From positions 42,702 through 106,701 of the forward strand of contig CAJUEW010000011.1 of the NCBI GenBank assembly GCA_910585465.1: a stretch of 64,000 nucleotides of DNA. Direction: 5' to 3'. Below, piece after piece: positions 44,272 to 53,527 of this stretch. Position 1 is the first letter of the stretch, and the number at the start of each line of letters is the position of its first letter. The notes beneath the pieces were generated by a model. That model did no database searches. It was not told the origin of the DNA and saw only the letters and a list, made by a program, of their open reading frames with translations. The stretch comes from an uncultured Lachnospiraceae bacterium (GTDB lineage: Bacteria; Bacillota; Clostridia; Lachnospirales; Lachnospiraceae). A program made the position numbers and the translations under genes.

Positions 44272-45522
44272 ATGGCATTAAAGAAAAAAACAGTAACGGG
44301 TATGAAGGACATTCTGCCTGCAGAGATGCAGGTGAGGGATTATGTGACCGGGCTGATTAAGGAAACATATAAAAGTTTTGGCTTCTCCTCTATCGAAACT
44401 CCTTGTGTGGAGCATATCGAAAACCTGTGCAGTAAACAGGGAGGGGACAATGAGAAGCTGATTTTTAAGATTATGAAGCGGGGGGAAAAACTGAATCTGG
44501 AGAATGCAAAGACAGAGAGAGATCTGACCGACAGCGGCCTGCGCTATGATTTGACGGTGCCGCTTTCCAGATTTTATTCCAACAATGCGAACAGTCTGCC
44601 GGTTCCCTTTAAGGCACTGCAGATGGGAAGCGTATGGAGGGCGGATCGCCCGCAGAGGGGACGTTTCCGTCAGTTTGTACAGTGTGATATTGATATTCTG
44701 GGAGAAGCGGGCTGTCTGGCGGAGATTGAACTGATTCTGGCAACTACCACGCTGCTTGGAAAGCTGAATTTCAGAGATTTTAAGGTGCGTATAAATGAAC
44801 GTCGTATTTTAAAAGCGATGGCAGTTTACAGCGGCTTTCCGGAGAGCCAGTTTGATCTGGTGTTTATTATTCTGGATAAGATGGACAAAATTGGCTGGGA
44901 CGGCGTACGGTCAGAGCTTGTGGAAGCCGGCTTTGCACAGGAGAGCGTGGAAAAATATATTTCCATGTTTGATGAGATGGAGCAGGCAGAGGACAGCCTG
45001 GCTTATCTGGAGAAAAAGCTGTCCGGTGTTCTGGAGGACGGAGTGCTTGATAATCTGCGTACGATTCAGGCAAGTGTGGATGCGGTAAAGTCCGCCCGGT
45101 TTAAGCTGGTATTTGATCCTACGCTGGTGCGCGGCATGTCCTATTATACCGGAACTATTTTTGAGATTGAGATGGAAGAGTTCGGCAGCTCCGTGGCAGG
45201 CGGCGGCCGTTATGATAAGATGATCGGCAAATTTACCGGAAACGATGTTCCGGCATGCGGATTTTCCATTGGATTTGAACGTATTATTACGATTCTTATG
45301 GAGCAGGGCTTTGAGATTCCCGGAGCTTCTGAAAAGAAAGCATTTTTAATTGAGAAAAATATGCCCGCAGAGAAGCTTTGCGAAATATTAAAAGAGGCAA
45401 AGGAAGAGAGAGAGAAAGGCACCCAGGTGCTGGTGTCCCTTATGAACAAAAACAAAAAATTCCAGAAAGAGCAGCTGATGAAGGAAGGCTATACGGAATT
45501 CAAAGAGTACTTCCGGAAATAG
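44272..45522 (+). CDS. hisS: Histidyl-tRNA synthetase
   Basis: A 416-residue class II aminoacyl-tRNA synthetase. Motif 1 region is KSFGFSSIETPCVE, motif 2 WRADRPQRGRFRQFVQCD, the histidine motif LVFDPTLVRGMSYYTG, and motif 3 GFSIGFERI; a C-terminal anticodon-binding domain follows. The ATG at 44272 has AGAGGAAGA upstream and gives the usual MALKKKTVTGMKDILP start; an earlier in-frame ATG (44185) overlaps hemZ. The order hisS-aspS is conserved. I saw no T-box leader. Confidence 0.94.
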   Translation: MALKKKTVTGMKDILPAEMQVRDYVTGLIKETYKSFGFSSIETPCVEHIENLCSKQGGDNEKLIFKIMKRGEKLNLENAKTERDLTDSGLRYDLTVPLSRFYSNNANSLPVPFKALQMGSVWRADRPQRGRFRQFVQCDIDILGEAGCLAEIELILATTTLLGKLNFRDFKVRINERRILKAMAVYSGFPESQFDLVFIILDKMDKIGWDGVRSELVEAGFAQESVEKYISMFDEMEQAEDSLAYLEKKLSGVLEDGVLDNLRTIQASVDAVKSARFKLVFDPTLVRGMSYYTGTIFEIEMEEFGSSVAGGGRYDKMIGKFTGNDVPACGFSIGFERIITILMEQGFEIPGASEKKAFLIEKNMPAEKLCEILKEAKEEREKGTQVLVSLMNKNKKFQKEQLMKEGYTEFKEYFRK

Positions 45523-45560
45523 CCGGCAGGAATGGCAGAGTAGAAACAGGAGGCAGCATT

Positions 45561-47366
45561 ATGGCAGAATCAATGAAGGGGTTGCACAGGACCCACAGAT
45601 GTACAGAGCTTGGCACGGCAAATATCGGCGAGATCGTTACCGTTATGGGATGGGTGCAGAAGAGCAGAAATAAAGGCGGTATTATTTTTACAGATTTAAG
45701 AGACCGTTCCGGCATTTTACAGCTTATATTTGAAGAGGCGGACTGCGGAACCGAAAATTTTAAGAAGGCAGAACAGTTAAGAAGCGAATTTGTAGCGGCG
45801 GCTGTGGGAAAGGTGGAGGCGCGTTCGGGCGCTGTAAATAAAAATCTGGCAACCGGTGCCATTGAAATTCGTGTAAAGGAGCTTCGGATTTTATCGGAGG
45901 CACAGACGCCCCCGTTTCCGATTGAGGCAGATTCTAGGACGAAAGAAGAGATTCGCCTGAAATACCGTTTTCTGGATCTTAGGAGACCGGATATTCAGAG
46001 CAAGCTGATGCTCAGAAGCCGGGTGGCCACAAAGGTCCGCGCAGTGCTGGCAGAGGAAGGCTTTCTGGAGATTGAGACTCCGATTTTGATTAAAAGTACT
46101 CCGGAGGGCGCCCGGGATTATCTGGTGCCGAGCCGCGTCCATCAGGGGAAATTTTACGCGCTTCCTCAGTCTCCGCAGCTTTTCAAGCAGCTTTTAATGT
46201 GCTCCGGCTATGATCGTTATTTTCAGATTGCAAAATGCTTCCGGGATGAGGATCTGCGCGCGGATCGCCAGCCGGAGTTTACCCAGATTGATATGGAGAT
46301 GTCCTTTGCGGATGTGGACGATGTAATCGAAGTCAACGAAAGACTTCTTCAGAAGATATTTAAGGATGCAGTCGGACTTGATATTGAGCTTCCGATTCCC
46401 AGAATTACCTGGCAGGAGGCGATGGATCGTTTCGGGTCCGATAAGCCGGATACCCGTTTTGGCATGGAACTGAAGAATGTATCGGAGATTGTCAGAGACT
46501 GCGGATTCGGAGTGTTTACGGGAGCTCTTGAAAACGGAGGCTCGGTTCGGGGAATTAACGCCGGGGGACAAGGACATATGCCCCGTAAGAAGATCGACGC
46601 TCTGGTAGAGTTTGCAAAGGGCTTTGGAGCAAAAGGGCTGGCTTATCTGGCGATCAATGAGGACGGCACATATAAATCCTCTTTTGCAAAATTTATGACA
46701 GAAGAGCAGACAAAAAAGCTGGTGGAAGCCATGGAAGGGAAACCAGGCGATTTGCTTTTGTTTGCCGCAGATAAGAATCAGGTAGTATGGGATGTGCTGG
46801 GGAATCTGCGTCTGGAGATTGCCCGCAGCCTGGGGCTTCTGGACAAGAACCAGTTTCATTTTCTGTGGGTAACCGAGTTCCCCCTTCTGGAATGGTCCGA
46901 GGAGCAGAACCGGTTTGCGGCAATGCATCATCCGTTTACGATGCCTATGGAGGAGGATCTGGACAAGCTGGATACCGACCCGGGCGCAGTCCGTGCCAAG
47001 GCTTATGATATTGTTTTAAACGGAACGGAGCTGGGCGGCGGTTCCGTGCGTATTTTCCAGGCGGATGTGCAGGAGAAGATGTTTGAGGTGCTGGGCTTTA
47101 CGAGGGAGCAGGCACAGGAGCGTTTCGGCTTCCTGCTGGATGCGTTTCAATACGGAGTTCCGCCTCATGCAGGGCTGGCTTATGGCTTTGACCGCCTGAT
47201 GATGCTGATGACCGGCGCAGACAGTATCCGTGAGGTAATTGCTTTCCCGAAGGTAAAGGACGCATCCGATCTTCTGACCAGCGCGCCGGATATAGTGGAT
47301 GATATTCAGCTTGAGGAGCTGGGGATTGAGATTCGTGCTGCAAAGGGGGAGGATGCAGAACCATAA
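45561..47366 (+). CDS. aspS: Aspartyl-tRNA synthetase
   Basis: A 601-residue bacterial-type enzyme. The N-terminal OB fold binds the anticodon (GEIVTVMGWVQKSRNKGG). The class II core has LRSRVATKVRAVLAEEGF, QSPQLFKQLLMCSGYDRYFQ and FRDEDLRADRQPEFTQ. A GAD insertion domain lies around 300-430, and motif 3 is GLAYGFDRLMMLMTG. The ATG at 45561 follows AGGAGG. It is 38 bp after hisS. Confidence 0.95.
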   Translation: MAESMKGLHRTHRCTELGTANIGEIVTVMGWVQKSRNKGGIIFTDLRDRSGILQLIFEEADCGTENFKKAEQLRSEFVAAAVGKVEARSGAVNKNLATGAIEIRVKELRILSEAQTPPFPIEADSRTKEEIRLKYRFLDLRRPDIQSKLMLRSRVATKVRAVLAEEGFLEIETPILIKSTPEGARDYLVPSRVHQGKFYALPQSPQLFKQLLMCSGYDRYFQIAKCFRDEDLRADRQPEFTQIDMEMSFADVDDVIEVNERLLQKIFKDAVGLDIELPIPRITWQEAMDRFGSDKPDTRFGMELKNVSEIVRDCGFGVFTGALENGGSVRGINAGGQGHMPRKKIDALVEFAKGFGAKGLAYLAINEDGTYKSSFAKFMTEEQTKKLVEAMEGKPGDLLLFAADKNQVVWDVLGNLRLEIARSLGLLDKNQFHFLWVTEFPLLEWSEEQNRFAAMHHPFTMPMEEDLDKLDTDPGAVRAKAYDIVLNGTELGGGSVRIFQADVQEKMFEVLGFTREQAQERFGFLLDAFQYGVPPHAGLAYGFDRLMMLMTGADSIREVIAFPKVKDASDLLTSAPDIVDDIQLEELGIEIRAAKGEDAEP

Positions 47367-47422
47367 TATGGCAGCAGCCGTCAGGGAAAAGCCTGCAGAA
47401 GGTTTTTAGGGGGGATGAAAAA

Positions 47423-48265
47423 TTGAGCAAGACTATGGAACTGATAAAATATCCCAGAACCCCGCATTTAGAAGGCTCCCGTCTTCAGCCGGGGGATGAG
47501 GATCTGTCTCAGGTACGGTTCTCCGAGATTGCCGGAAGGCATCTGGCGGTGGAAGAAAAATGTGACGGAGCCAATTCGGCTGTCTCCTTCTCTGAGGATG
47601 GGGAGCTGCTGTTACAGAGCAGGGGACATTATCTGACCGGAGGCGGCAGGGAGAGGCATTTTAATCTGATGAAGCAGTGGGCCAATGTGCACAGGGACGC
47701 TTTTTATGAAGTTCTGGGGACCCGGTATATTATGTATGGAGAATGGATGTATGCCAAGCATTCGGTTTTCTATGACAAGCTGACCCACTATTTTCTGGAA
47801 TTTGATATTCTGGATCGAAGAAACGGAAAATTTCTGGACACACCGTCCCGAAGGAAGCTGACAGACAGGCTTCCGGTTGTGTCGGTTCCGGTTTTGAAGG
47901 AGGGAAGGTTTTCAGATAAGAAAACACTTTTATCCTTGATTGGAGCATCTAATTTCATCAGTTCAGAGCAGACGGAGGTCTTGAAAGAAATTTGTCTAAG
48001 GAGCGGGCTGGATCCGGAACGCCAGTGCCGTGAGACGGATCTTTCCGGAATGATGGAAGGATTATATATCAAAGTTGAGGAAGGCGGATATGTAGTCGGC
48101 AGACTGAAATATGTACGGGCCTCATTTATCCAGTGCGTGTGTAATTCAGGCGCCCATTGGCTGGACCGGCCAATCGTTCCGAATCAGCTTGCGTATTCCG
48201 CGGATATTTTATTTGAACCGGAGCTGCCTGACAAAAAGGAGAAGACGGCATGGGGGAGAATTTAA
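47423..48265 (+). CDS. ATP-dependent RNA ligase (Rnl family)
   Basis: A 280-residue nucleotidyltransferase-type RNA ligase that would seal 5'-phosphate to 3'-OH RNA ends. Motif I is EEKCDGAN with the AMP-accepting Lys46, followed by LQSRGHYL, motif III region YGEWMYAKHSV, motif IV EGLYIKV and motif V GRLKYVR. The likely start is the TTG at 47423 with GGGGGG upstream; the ATG at 47435 is a fallback. Its 3' end overlaps the next gene by 16 bp. That gene encodes an HD-kinase end-healing protein, so the two form an RNA (or nucleic acid) repair cassette. Confidence 0.82.
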   Translation: MSKTMELIKYPRTPHLEGSRLQPGDEDLSQVRFSEIAGRHLAVEEKCDGANSAVSFSEDGELLLQSRGHYLTGGGRERHFNLMKQWANVHRDAFYEVLGTRYIMYGEWMYAKHSVFYDKLTHYFLEFDILDRRNGKFLDTPSRRKLTDRLPVVSVPVLKEGRFSDKKTLLSLIGASNFISSEQTEVLKEICLRSGLDPERQCRETDLSGMMEGLYIKVEEGGYVVGRLKYVRASFIQCVCNSGAHWLDRPIVPNQLAYSADILFEPELPDKKEKTAWGRI

Positions 48266-49422
48266 AAAGGCTGCTCGGCCTGGTTCCCGGACCTCCGGGG
48301 TGGGAGACTGACTGGACGGAAATAGAAAAGACAGAGCTGTGCTCCCTGATTGGACAGATGAAAGAGACTCCGCAGAATCCTTTATGGCACAGGGAGGGGG
48401 ATGTGTGGACTCATACCCGGATGGTTTGCAAAGAGCTTGCAGGGATGAATAGGTTCCGGCGGCTTCCGGACAGACAGAGACAGGAGCTTTTTCTTGCAGC
48501 GCTTCTGCACGATATAGGAAAAATTTCCTGCACCAGATTGGAGGACGGGGTATGGATATCTCCGAATCATACATCAGTGGGCGCCAGGATGGCGAGGGAA
48601 CTGCTGTGGAGTACCTATGGCCTGTGCGGAAGCCGGGAGGACAGAACCTTCCGGGAGACGGTGTGCAGCCTGATCCGGTATCACTCTGTGCCGATGCATA
48701 TTATGGATCAGGAAAATCCGGAACGGCGGCTGATAAAAATAGCGGCAAACGGGGAGCTCTCCGGGGATTTTACTATCGCTCTTCTCTGTATGCTGGAGGA
48801 AGCGGACGCATATGGCCGGACAGCAGAGTTAAAACAGGAATCGGTTGATATTGTCCGGCTCTGTGCAGAGCTTGCAGACGAGGCGGGGGTTCTGGAGCAG
48901 CCGCTTTCTTTTTCCTCGGCCTATACGGAGCGGGCGTATCTGACAGGCAGAATTGGCCGTCCGGAATTTGAGCTGTATGACGATACCTGGGGAGAAGTGA
49001 TTCTCCTTTCAGGAATGCCCGGAACCGGAAAGGACACCTGGATAGAGGAGCATTGCGGAACGCTTCCTGTGGTTTCACTGGATGTTCTGCGTAAAGAGAT
49101 GCATATTTCCCCGAAGGAGGGGCAGGGGGCGGTTGTAAATGCGGCCAGGGAGAAGGCAAAGGAATATCTGCGGAAAAAGCGGCCCTTTGTCTGGAACGCC
49201 ACGAATCTGACACCGTCTGTCCGGGAAAAGCTGATTCATTTGTTTGAGAACTATCATGCAGCCGTCCGGATTGTGTTTCTGGAGACACAATGGGAGGAGG
49301 AGCTGCGCCGGAACCAGAGCCGGAAGGAGGAGGTGCCGGTATCGGTGATCCGCCGTATGCTCCGCAGCCTGGTTGTGCCGGAGAGGTTCGAGGCACAGTA
49401 TGTGGAGTGGCATTGTGTATAA
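48250..49422 (+). CDS. HD-Pnk bifunctional end-healing enzyme
   Basis: A 390-residue fusion. The N-terminal HD phosphohydrolase domain (about 40-215) has His47, His55, LLHDIGK (His87, Asp88), His107 and the late Asp in EEADAYGR. The C-terminal P-loop kinase domain (about 248-390) has GMPGTGKD (255-262), SLDVLRKE and NATNLTPSVREKL, like polynucleotide kinases. In the characterised Runella HD-Pnk the HD domain removes 2',3'-cyclic or 3' phosphates and the kinase phosphorylates 5'-OH ends. Together with the overlapping ligase gene it makes a complete heal-and-seal set. Confidence 0.82.
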   Translation: MGENLKRLLGLVPGPPGWETDWTEIEKTELCSLIGQMKETPQNPLWHREGDVWTHTRMVCKELAGMNRFRRLPDRQRQELFLAALLHDIGKISCTRLEDGVWISPNHTSVGARMARELLWSTYGLCGSREDRTFRETVCSLIRYHSVPMHIMDQENPERRLIKIAANGELSGDFTIALLCMLEEADAYGRTAELKQESVDIVRLCAELADEAGVLEQPLSFSSAYTERAYLTGRIGRPEFELYDDTWGEVILLSGMPGTGKDTWIEEHCGTLPVVSLDVLRKEMHISPKEGQGAVVNAAREKAKEYLRKKRPFVWNATNLTPSVREKLIHLFENYHAAVRIVFLETQWEEELRRNQSRKEEVPVSVIRRMLRSLVVPERFEAQYVEWHCV

Positions 49423-49444
49423 TTATATAGAACAGGAATAAAAG

Positions 49445-49475
49445 GAGCTGAATTTTTCTGTCGGCTCTTTTTTGC
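49445..49475 (+). terminator. Intrinsic terminator after the RNA repair genes
   Basis: GAGCTGA (49445-49451) pairs with TCGGCTC (49461-49467; one G-T), followed by six T residues. Confidence 0.75.
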
Positions 49476-49542
49476 CGCAGTGGGCATGCGATATGTACTT
49501 TTCCCTCTCGTATGATACAAATAATTTAAAATTTATTAAGAA

Positions 49543-49568
49543 TTGTATATGAAGTTTTATGTTATACT
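49543..49568 (+). promoter_or_regulatory. Extended -10 promoter for the ABC exporter operon
   Basis: TGTTATACT (49560-49568) is an extended -10 element. A TTGTAT (49543-49548) lies only 14 bp upstream, so the -35 contact is doubtful. It lies about 70 bp before the GTG start. Confidence 0.45.
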
Positions 49569-49636
49569 GTAGTCGGACATATAGGCTTATGAGAAAGCTG
49601 CGTCCAAATACAAGAAGATAATTTGGGAGGATTTTA

Positions 49637-50359
49637 GTGGAACGAACACGGGAACCTGTCATTCAGGTGAAGAACCTCTATAAAATATTCCGGGTCGGCA
49701 GCAGCAAGGTCCGGGCGCTGAACGGTGTGGATCTTACGATTTACCGGGGAGAGTTCTGTGCAATTGTGGGAACCTCCGGATCGGGCAAATCTACGATGCT
49801 GAATATGCTGGCAGGATTGGAAAAGCCTACAAAAGGAGAAGTAATCATCAGCGGACAGCATCTGGAAAAAATGAATGAAAACCAGTTAGTAAGGTTCAGA
49901 AGAGAAAAGGTGGGATTTATTTTTCAGTCCTTTAATCTTCTGGGAACTATGAACGCGATCGAAAATGTGGCTTTGCCGCTTACCTTCCGTGGCATGAATA
50001 AGAAGATGAGAGAGGAAAAGGCGGTCAAGATGTTAAAGCTGGTGGGGCTTTCCAAGCATATGAAGCACCGTCCCAATGAGATGTCAGGAGGTCAGCAGCA
50101 GCGGGTTGGAGTAGCACGGGCGCTGGTGCTGGATCCGGAGATTATATTTGCGGACGAGCCCACCGGCAACCTGGATTCCAATACTTCGGCGGAAGTGTTA
50201 GGACTGATGCGCAAGGTAGTCCAGGAGCAGAATCAGACGCTGGTTATGGTTACGCACGATAATCATCTGGCTGGATTTGCGGACCGTATATTCCATATTA
50301 TAGACGGAAAGATAGTAAAGATAGAGGAGCGCAGTGAACATAAGGAGGATGAGGAATGA
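49637..50359 (+). CDS. MacB/LolD-type ABC transporter ATPase
   Basis: A 240-residue ATPase with Walker A GTSGSGKST, Q-loop FIFQSFNLL, signature MSGGQQQRVGVAR and Walker B IIFADEPTGNLDS, the NLDS ending being typical of the MacB/LolD/FtsE branch. It would power the FtsX-like permease two genes downstream. The start is a GTG at 49637, with GGGAGG upstream. The operon is ATPase, CARDB-type surface protein, permease. Confidence 0.93.
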   Translation: MERTREPVIQVKNLYKIFRVGSSKVRALNGVDLTIYRGEFCAIVGTSGSGKSTMLNMLAGLEKPTKGEVIISGQHLEKMNENQLVRFRREKVGFIFQSFNLLGTMNAIENVALPLTFRGMNKKMREEKAVKMLKLVGLSKHMKHRPNEMSGGQQQRVGVARALVLDPEIIFADEPTGNLDSNTSAEVLGLMRKVVQEQNQTLVMVTHDNHLAGFADRIFHIIDGKIVKIEERSEHKEDEE

Positions 50360-52149
50360 AGAGACGGATCATAAAGGGGATTGCGGCGGCGCTGTGTATA
50401 GCGGTGATGATGCCGGGAGCAGTGTCAGCATCTGGCATATCGACTTCGGGAGGCCTGTACAATAAACTGGCAGAGCTGGGACCGGACAGTGACGAGGATA
50501 ATAATGACGATGATGGTGATGATGACAACAATGATTCCCTAATTACCTCTACCAAGACGCTGGAGGAAGCAAAAGCAGACGCAAAAAAGATTTTGAGAGA
50601 TTATAAAATTTTTCTGGACCCGGATGAGGAAGAGGCCAAGGAGATTAACAAAATCCTGGGTGAAGCGTTTGAGGCAATTGATAAACTGTCTACCGTAGAG
50701 GGAGTGGACGATTACGTAGAAAAAACCAAGGAGGAGATGCGTGCAGTAACGAACCCTCCGTCTGACGATAAAGGGGACGACAATGAGGAGGAGATCCCGG
50801 CAGATGCGGACCATTTTCTGATGGTGGGAGGAAGCTGGGTGACGCCGACAGCCTCTGCCGGAAAGGAAATCAGCATTGTGCTTCCGGTAGTCAATATGGG
50901 AAAGACAATGGTAACAGACGCGGTTGTAACGCCGGTACTTAGCACAAGCACCACAGAATGGCCTTTTGAGATTACAAATTCCAATTATTCTCAGACAATC
51001 GCGGATCTTCCGGGGACTGACAGCGGGATGTCCGATATGGACCGCAGACGGGAGCTGACATGGAATCTGAGGACTCGGAGCGATGTGGGCAGCGGGTATC
51101 AGAAAATATCCTTTGAGGTACGTTACAGGGCTTCCGACGGAAGCAGCCAGGAGGCAACCCTGGATACTTATGTGCAGCTGAACGGTACAGCAGGAGTGGG
51201 AGCAGACGGACAGTCCTCCGTACCAAGAGTCATCGTGACCGGTTTTGAAACAAATCCGGAGACAGTACATGCGGGAGAAAGCTTTATGCTGACTCTTCAT
51301 TTGAAAAATACTTCTACAGCTACCAGTGTTTCCAATATGATTTTTGAAATTTTGGCAGCAGTGGAGGGAAAGGATGAGGATACCACCTATGCGGCATTTC
51401 TCCCGACTGCAGGCTCCAGCACTATTTTTGTGAACAGGATAGAAAAAAACGGAACAAAGGATATCGAGATCGAGCTGGAGGCAAAGGCGGATCTGTCCCA
51501 GAAGCCCTATGCGGTGGATGTAAACATGAGTTATGAAGACGAGCATGTCAATTCTTATACGAATAAGACAAGTGTTTCTATTCCCGTTAAGCAGGAAGCG
51601 CGCGTGGATATCAGCGAGCCGGAGGTCATGCCTGCCAGCATTGAGGTGGGAAGTGAATCCAATATTATGTTTAATATCTATAATATGGGTAAGACAAAGC
51701 TGTATAATGTACAGGTAAAGCTGGAGAGCGATACGGTGAGCGGCGGGGATTCCTTTGTGGGAAATATTGATTCCGGCGCAACCGGCTCTGTGGATATGTA
51801 TGTGACCGGACAGTCGGCCACCATGGACGACGGAACGGTAAAGCTTCTGATTTCCTACGAGGATGAGACCGGAGAGGCAACAGTGATCGAGAGGAGTATT
51901 TCCCTGTTTGTAAATGAAGCTATGGCCAGGGATCCGATGATGGATGATATGATGCCGGATCAGATGGAGGGAGACGGAGGAACCGGAGGAGGAACCTCCA
52001 GGTATGTGCTGATCGGTGCGGGAGTACTGATTCTGGCTGCGGTCGGCGTGCTTCTTATCGTTTTGCGCCGGAGAAAAAAGAGGGAACAGAAGCGTCTGGA
52101 GGAGGATCTTATGGATCTGGAAGAAGGAGCGGATGATGAGAATTCTTGA
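50356..52149 (+). CDS. Membrane-anchored CARDB-like surface protein of an ABC operon
   Basis: A 597-residue protein. It has a signal peptide (about 1-25, ending VSASG) and an extremely acidic stretch (about 38-56, mostly Asp, Glu and Asn). Several beta-sandwich repeats of the CARDB/COG1361 type follow (for example SAGKEISIVLPVVNMGKTMV and HAGESFMLTLHLKNTSTAT). Near the end are a Met/Asp-rich segment (DPMMDDMMPDQ), one transmembrane helix (YVLIGAGVLILAAVGVLL) and a basic cytoplasmic tail. It overlaps both neighbours (4 and 17 bp). It probably takes the role of an extracellular adaptor for the exporter, in place of the usual HlyD-type protein; this is inference. Confidence 0.75.
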   Translation: MKRRIIKGIAAALCIAVMMPGAVSASGISTSGGLYNKLAELGPDSDEDNNDDDGDDDNNDSLITSTKTLEEAKADAKKILRDYKIFLDPDEEEAKEINKILGEAFEAIDKLSTVEGVDDYVEKTKEEMRAVTNPPSDDKGDDNEEEIPADADHFLMVGGSWVTPTASAGKEISIVLPVVNMGKTMVTDAVVTPVLSTSTTEWPFEITNSNYSQTIADLPGTDSGMSDMDRRRELTWNLRTRSDVGSGYQKISFEVRYRASDGSSQEATLDTYVQLNGTAGVGADGQSSVPRVIVTGFETNPETVHAGESFMLTLHLKNTSTATSVSNMIFEILAAVEGKDEDTTYAAFLPTAGSSTIFVNRIEKNGTKDIEIELEAKADLSQKPYAVDVNMSYEDEHVNSYTNKTSVSIPVKQEARVDISEPEVMPASIEVGSESNIMFNIYNMGKTKLYNVQVKLESDTVSGGDSFVGNIDSGATGSVDMYVTGQSATMDDGTVKLLISYEDETGEATVIERSISLFVNEAMARDPMMDDMMPDQMEGDGGTGGGTSRYVLIGAGVLILAAVGVLLIVLRRRKKREQKRLEEDLMDLEEGADDENS

Positions 52150-53473
52150 TTTATTCAGGATGAGCAGCTCTAACCTGCTTAGAAGGAAGCTTCGTACCTT
52201 TCTGACCGTACTGGGAGTAGTAATCGGAACCGCGTCCATCGTTGTTATGATTTCTCTGGGACTTGGTCTGAGAAAGAGTACGCTGGATCAGATAGAGCAG
52301 TATGGAGGGCTGACAACAATTAACGTATATTCCAATGAATATTACGGAGGCTCCGGCAACGACGACGAGACAAAAAGACTCAGCGACGAGGTGGTAGAGG
52401 AGATCGCGCAGATTCCCCATGTGGAGCTGGTTTCGCCTAAATTATCTATCTATGTTATGGCAAAGCAGGGAGTCTATGAGGGAAATTTTCAGATTTACGG
52501 AATGACTGCGGAAGCGCTGCGCAGAATGGACATAAAGATCGGCCAGGGGGAGCTTCCCCCGGCGGACGGAGGGCTTCAGCTCTTCTACGGCAACCAGATA
52601 CTGACGAATTTTTATAATGCGAAAAAGGGTGAGTATTACTGGGAGACGGGAGTGATGCCGGATGTGGATCTAATCAATGATCCGGTATTTATTATTTTTG
52701 ATACGGATGCATACTGGCAGTCGAAAAATAATGACGGAAGCGGCCAGACGACTCTTCCGCCGAAAAAATATATTATACCCACAAGCGGCTTAATGGCAGG
52801 AGGTCCTGAGGATTATTCGGAAAATGCATACAATGTGTTTGCGGATATTGACGCGCTGAAAGCACAGTTAAAAAAGGTATTTAAAAATAAGGTAATTCCG
52901 GGGCAGCCGCAGACAAAGAGCGGAAAGCCTTATAAGGAGCTGTACTACAATGAGCTTTATATCCGCGTGGATAATATGGACAATGTTCAGGCTGTGCAGC
53001 AGGAAATTAAAAATATGGGTTACGAGGCATCTAGCAATGCAGAGTGGATGGAGCAGATGCAGACCCAGATGGGAACGATTCAGATGGTTCTGGGCGGTAT
53101 CGGAGCGGTATCCCTGTTTGTAGCGGCGATTGGTATTGCCAATACGATGATGATGTCAATCTATGAGCGTACAAAGGAGATCGGAGTTATTAAGGTGCTG
53201 GGCTGTGATATGGGCAATATCCGGACCATGTTTTTGATGGAGGCAGGCTTTATCGGACTTTTCGGAGGAATTATCGGTTTAATTCTGAGCTATGGAATTT
53301 CTGTAGTCATCAATGTGGTTGCAAAGGATTACTACCAGGGAATCTCCTATATTCCGCTTTGGCTGGTGCTGATATCACTGGTATTTGCGGTTTTTGTAGG
53401 TATGGCGGCAGGTTTTTTCCCTGCGCTCAGAGCTATGAAATTAAGCCCGCTGGCTGCAATTCGGAATGAATAA
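52133..53473 (+). CDS. MacB/FtsX-type ABC transporter permease
   Basis: A 446-residue permease. An N-terminal helix (TFLTVLGVVIGTASIVVMISL) is followed by a large extracellular MacB-like domain (about 45-315) and three C-terminal helices with the FtsX signature (GAVSLFVAAIGIANTMMMSIYERTKEIGVIKVLG). It works with the ATPase encoded two genes upstream. These mechanotransmission-type exporters often handle peptides, antibiotics or lipoproteins; the substrate is unknown. A strong terminator follows. Confidence 0.92.
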   Translation: MMRILDLFRMSSSNLLRRKLRTFLTVLGVVIGTASIVVMISLGLGLRKSTLDQIEQYGGLTTINVYSNEYYGGSGNDDETKRLSDEVVEEIAQIPHVELVSPKLSIYVMAKQGVYEGNFQIYGMTAEALRRMDIKIGQGELPPADGGLQLFYGNQILTNFYNAKKGEYYWETGVMPDVDLINDPVFIIFDTDAYWQSKNNDGSGQTTLPPKKYIIPTSGLMAGGPEDYSENAYNVFADIDALKAQLKKVFKNKVIPGQPQTKSGKPYKELYYNELYIRVDNMDNVQAVQQEIKNMGYEASSNAEWMEQMQTQMGTIQMVLGGIGAVSLFVAAIGIANTMMMSIYERTKEIGVIKVLGCDMGNIRTMFLMEAGFIGLFGGIIGLILSYGISVVINVVAKDYYQGISYIPLWLVLISLVFAVFVGMAAGFFPALRAMKLSPLAAIRNE

Positions 53474-53475
53474 TA

Positions 53476-53514
53476 AAAACGAGGCGTATGCAGTATTTTG
53501 CATAGCCTCGTTTC
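53476..53514. terminator. Intrinsic terminator after the ABC operon
   Basis: AACGAGGC (from 53478) pairs with GCCTCGTT (to 53512), with an inner ATGC/GCAT pairing. A and T runs on both sides make it usable for the convergent LUD gene as well. Confidence 0.85.
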
Positions 53515-53527
53515 TTGCCATACGGAT

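Noticed and set aside
47423..49422. Calling the RNA repair cassette entirely undescribed
   Set aside because: An HD-Pnk enzyme has been characterised in Runella, so the biochemistry type is known; only its setting here is new to me.
50539..52239. Minus-strand frame of 566 codons opposite the CARDB-type gene
   Set aside because: Antisense to a gene with signal peptide, repeats and anchor; its translation is low-quality, rich in His, Ile, Arg and Cys without domains.
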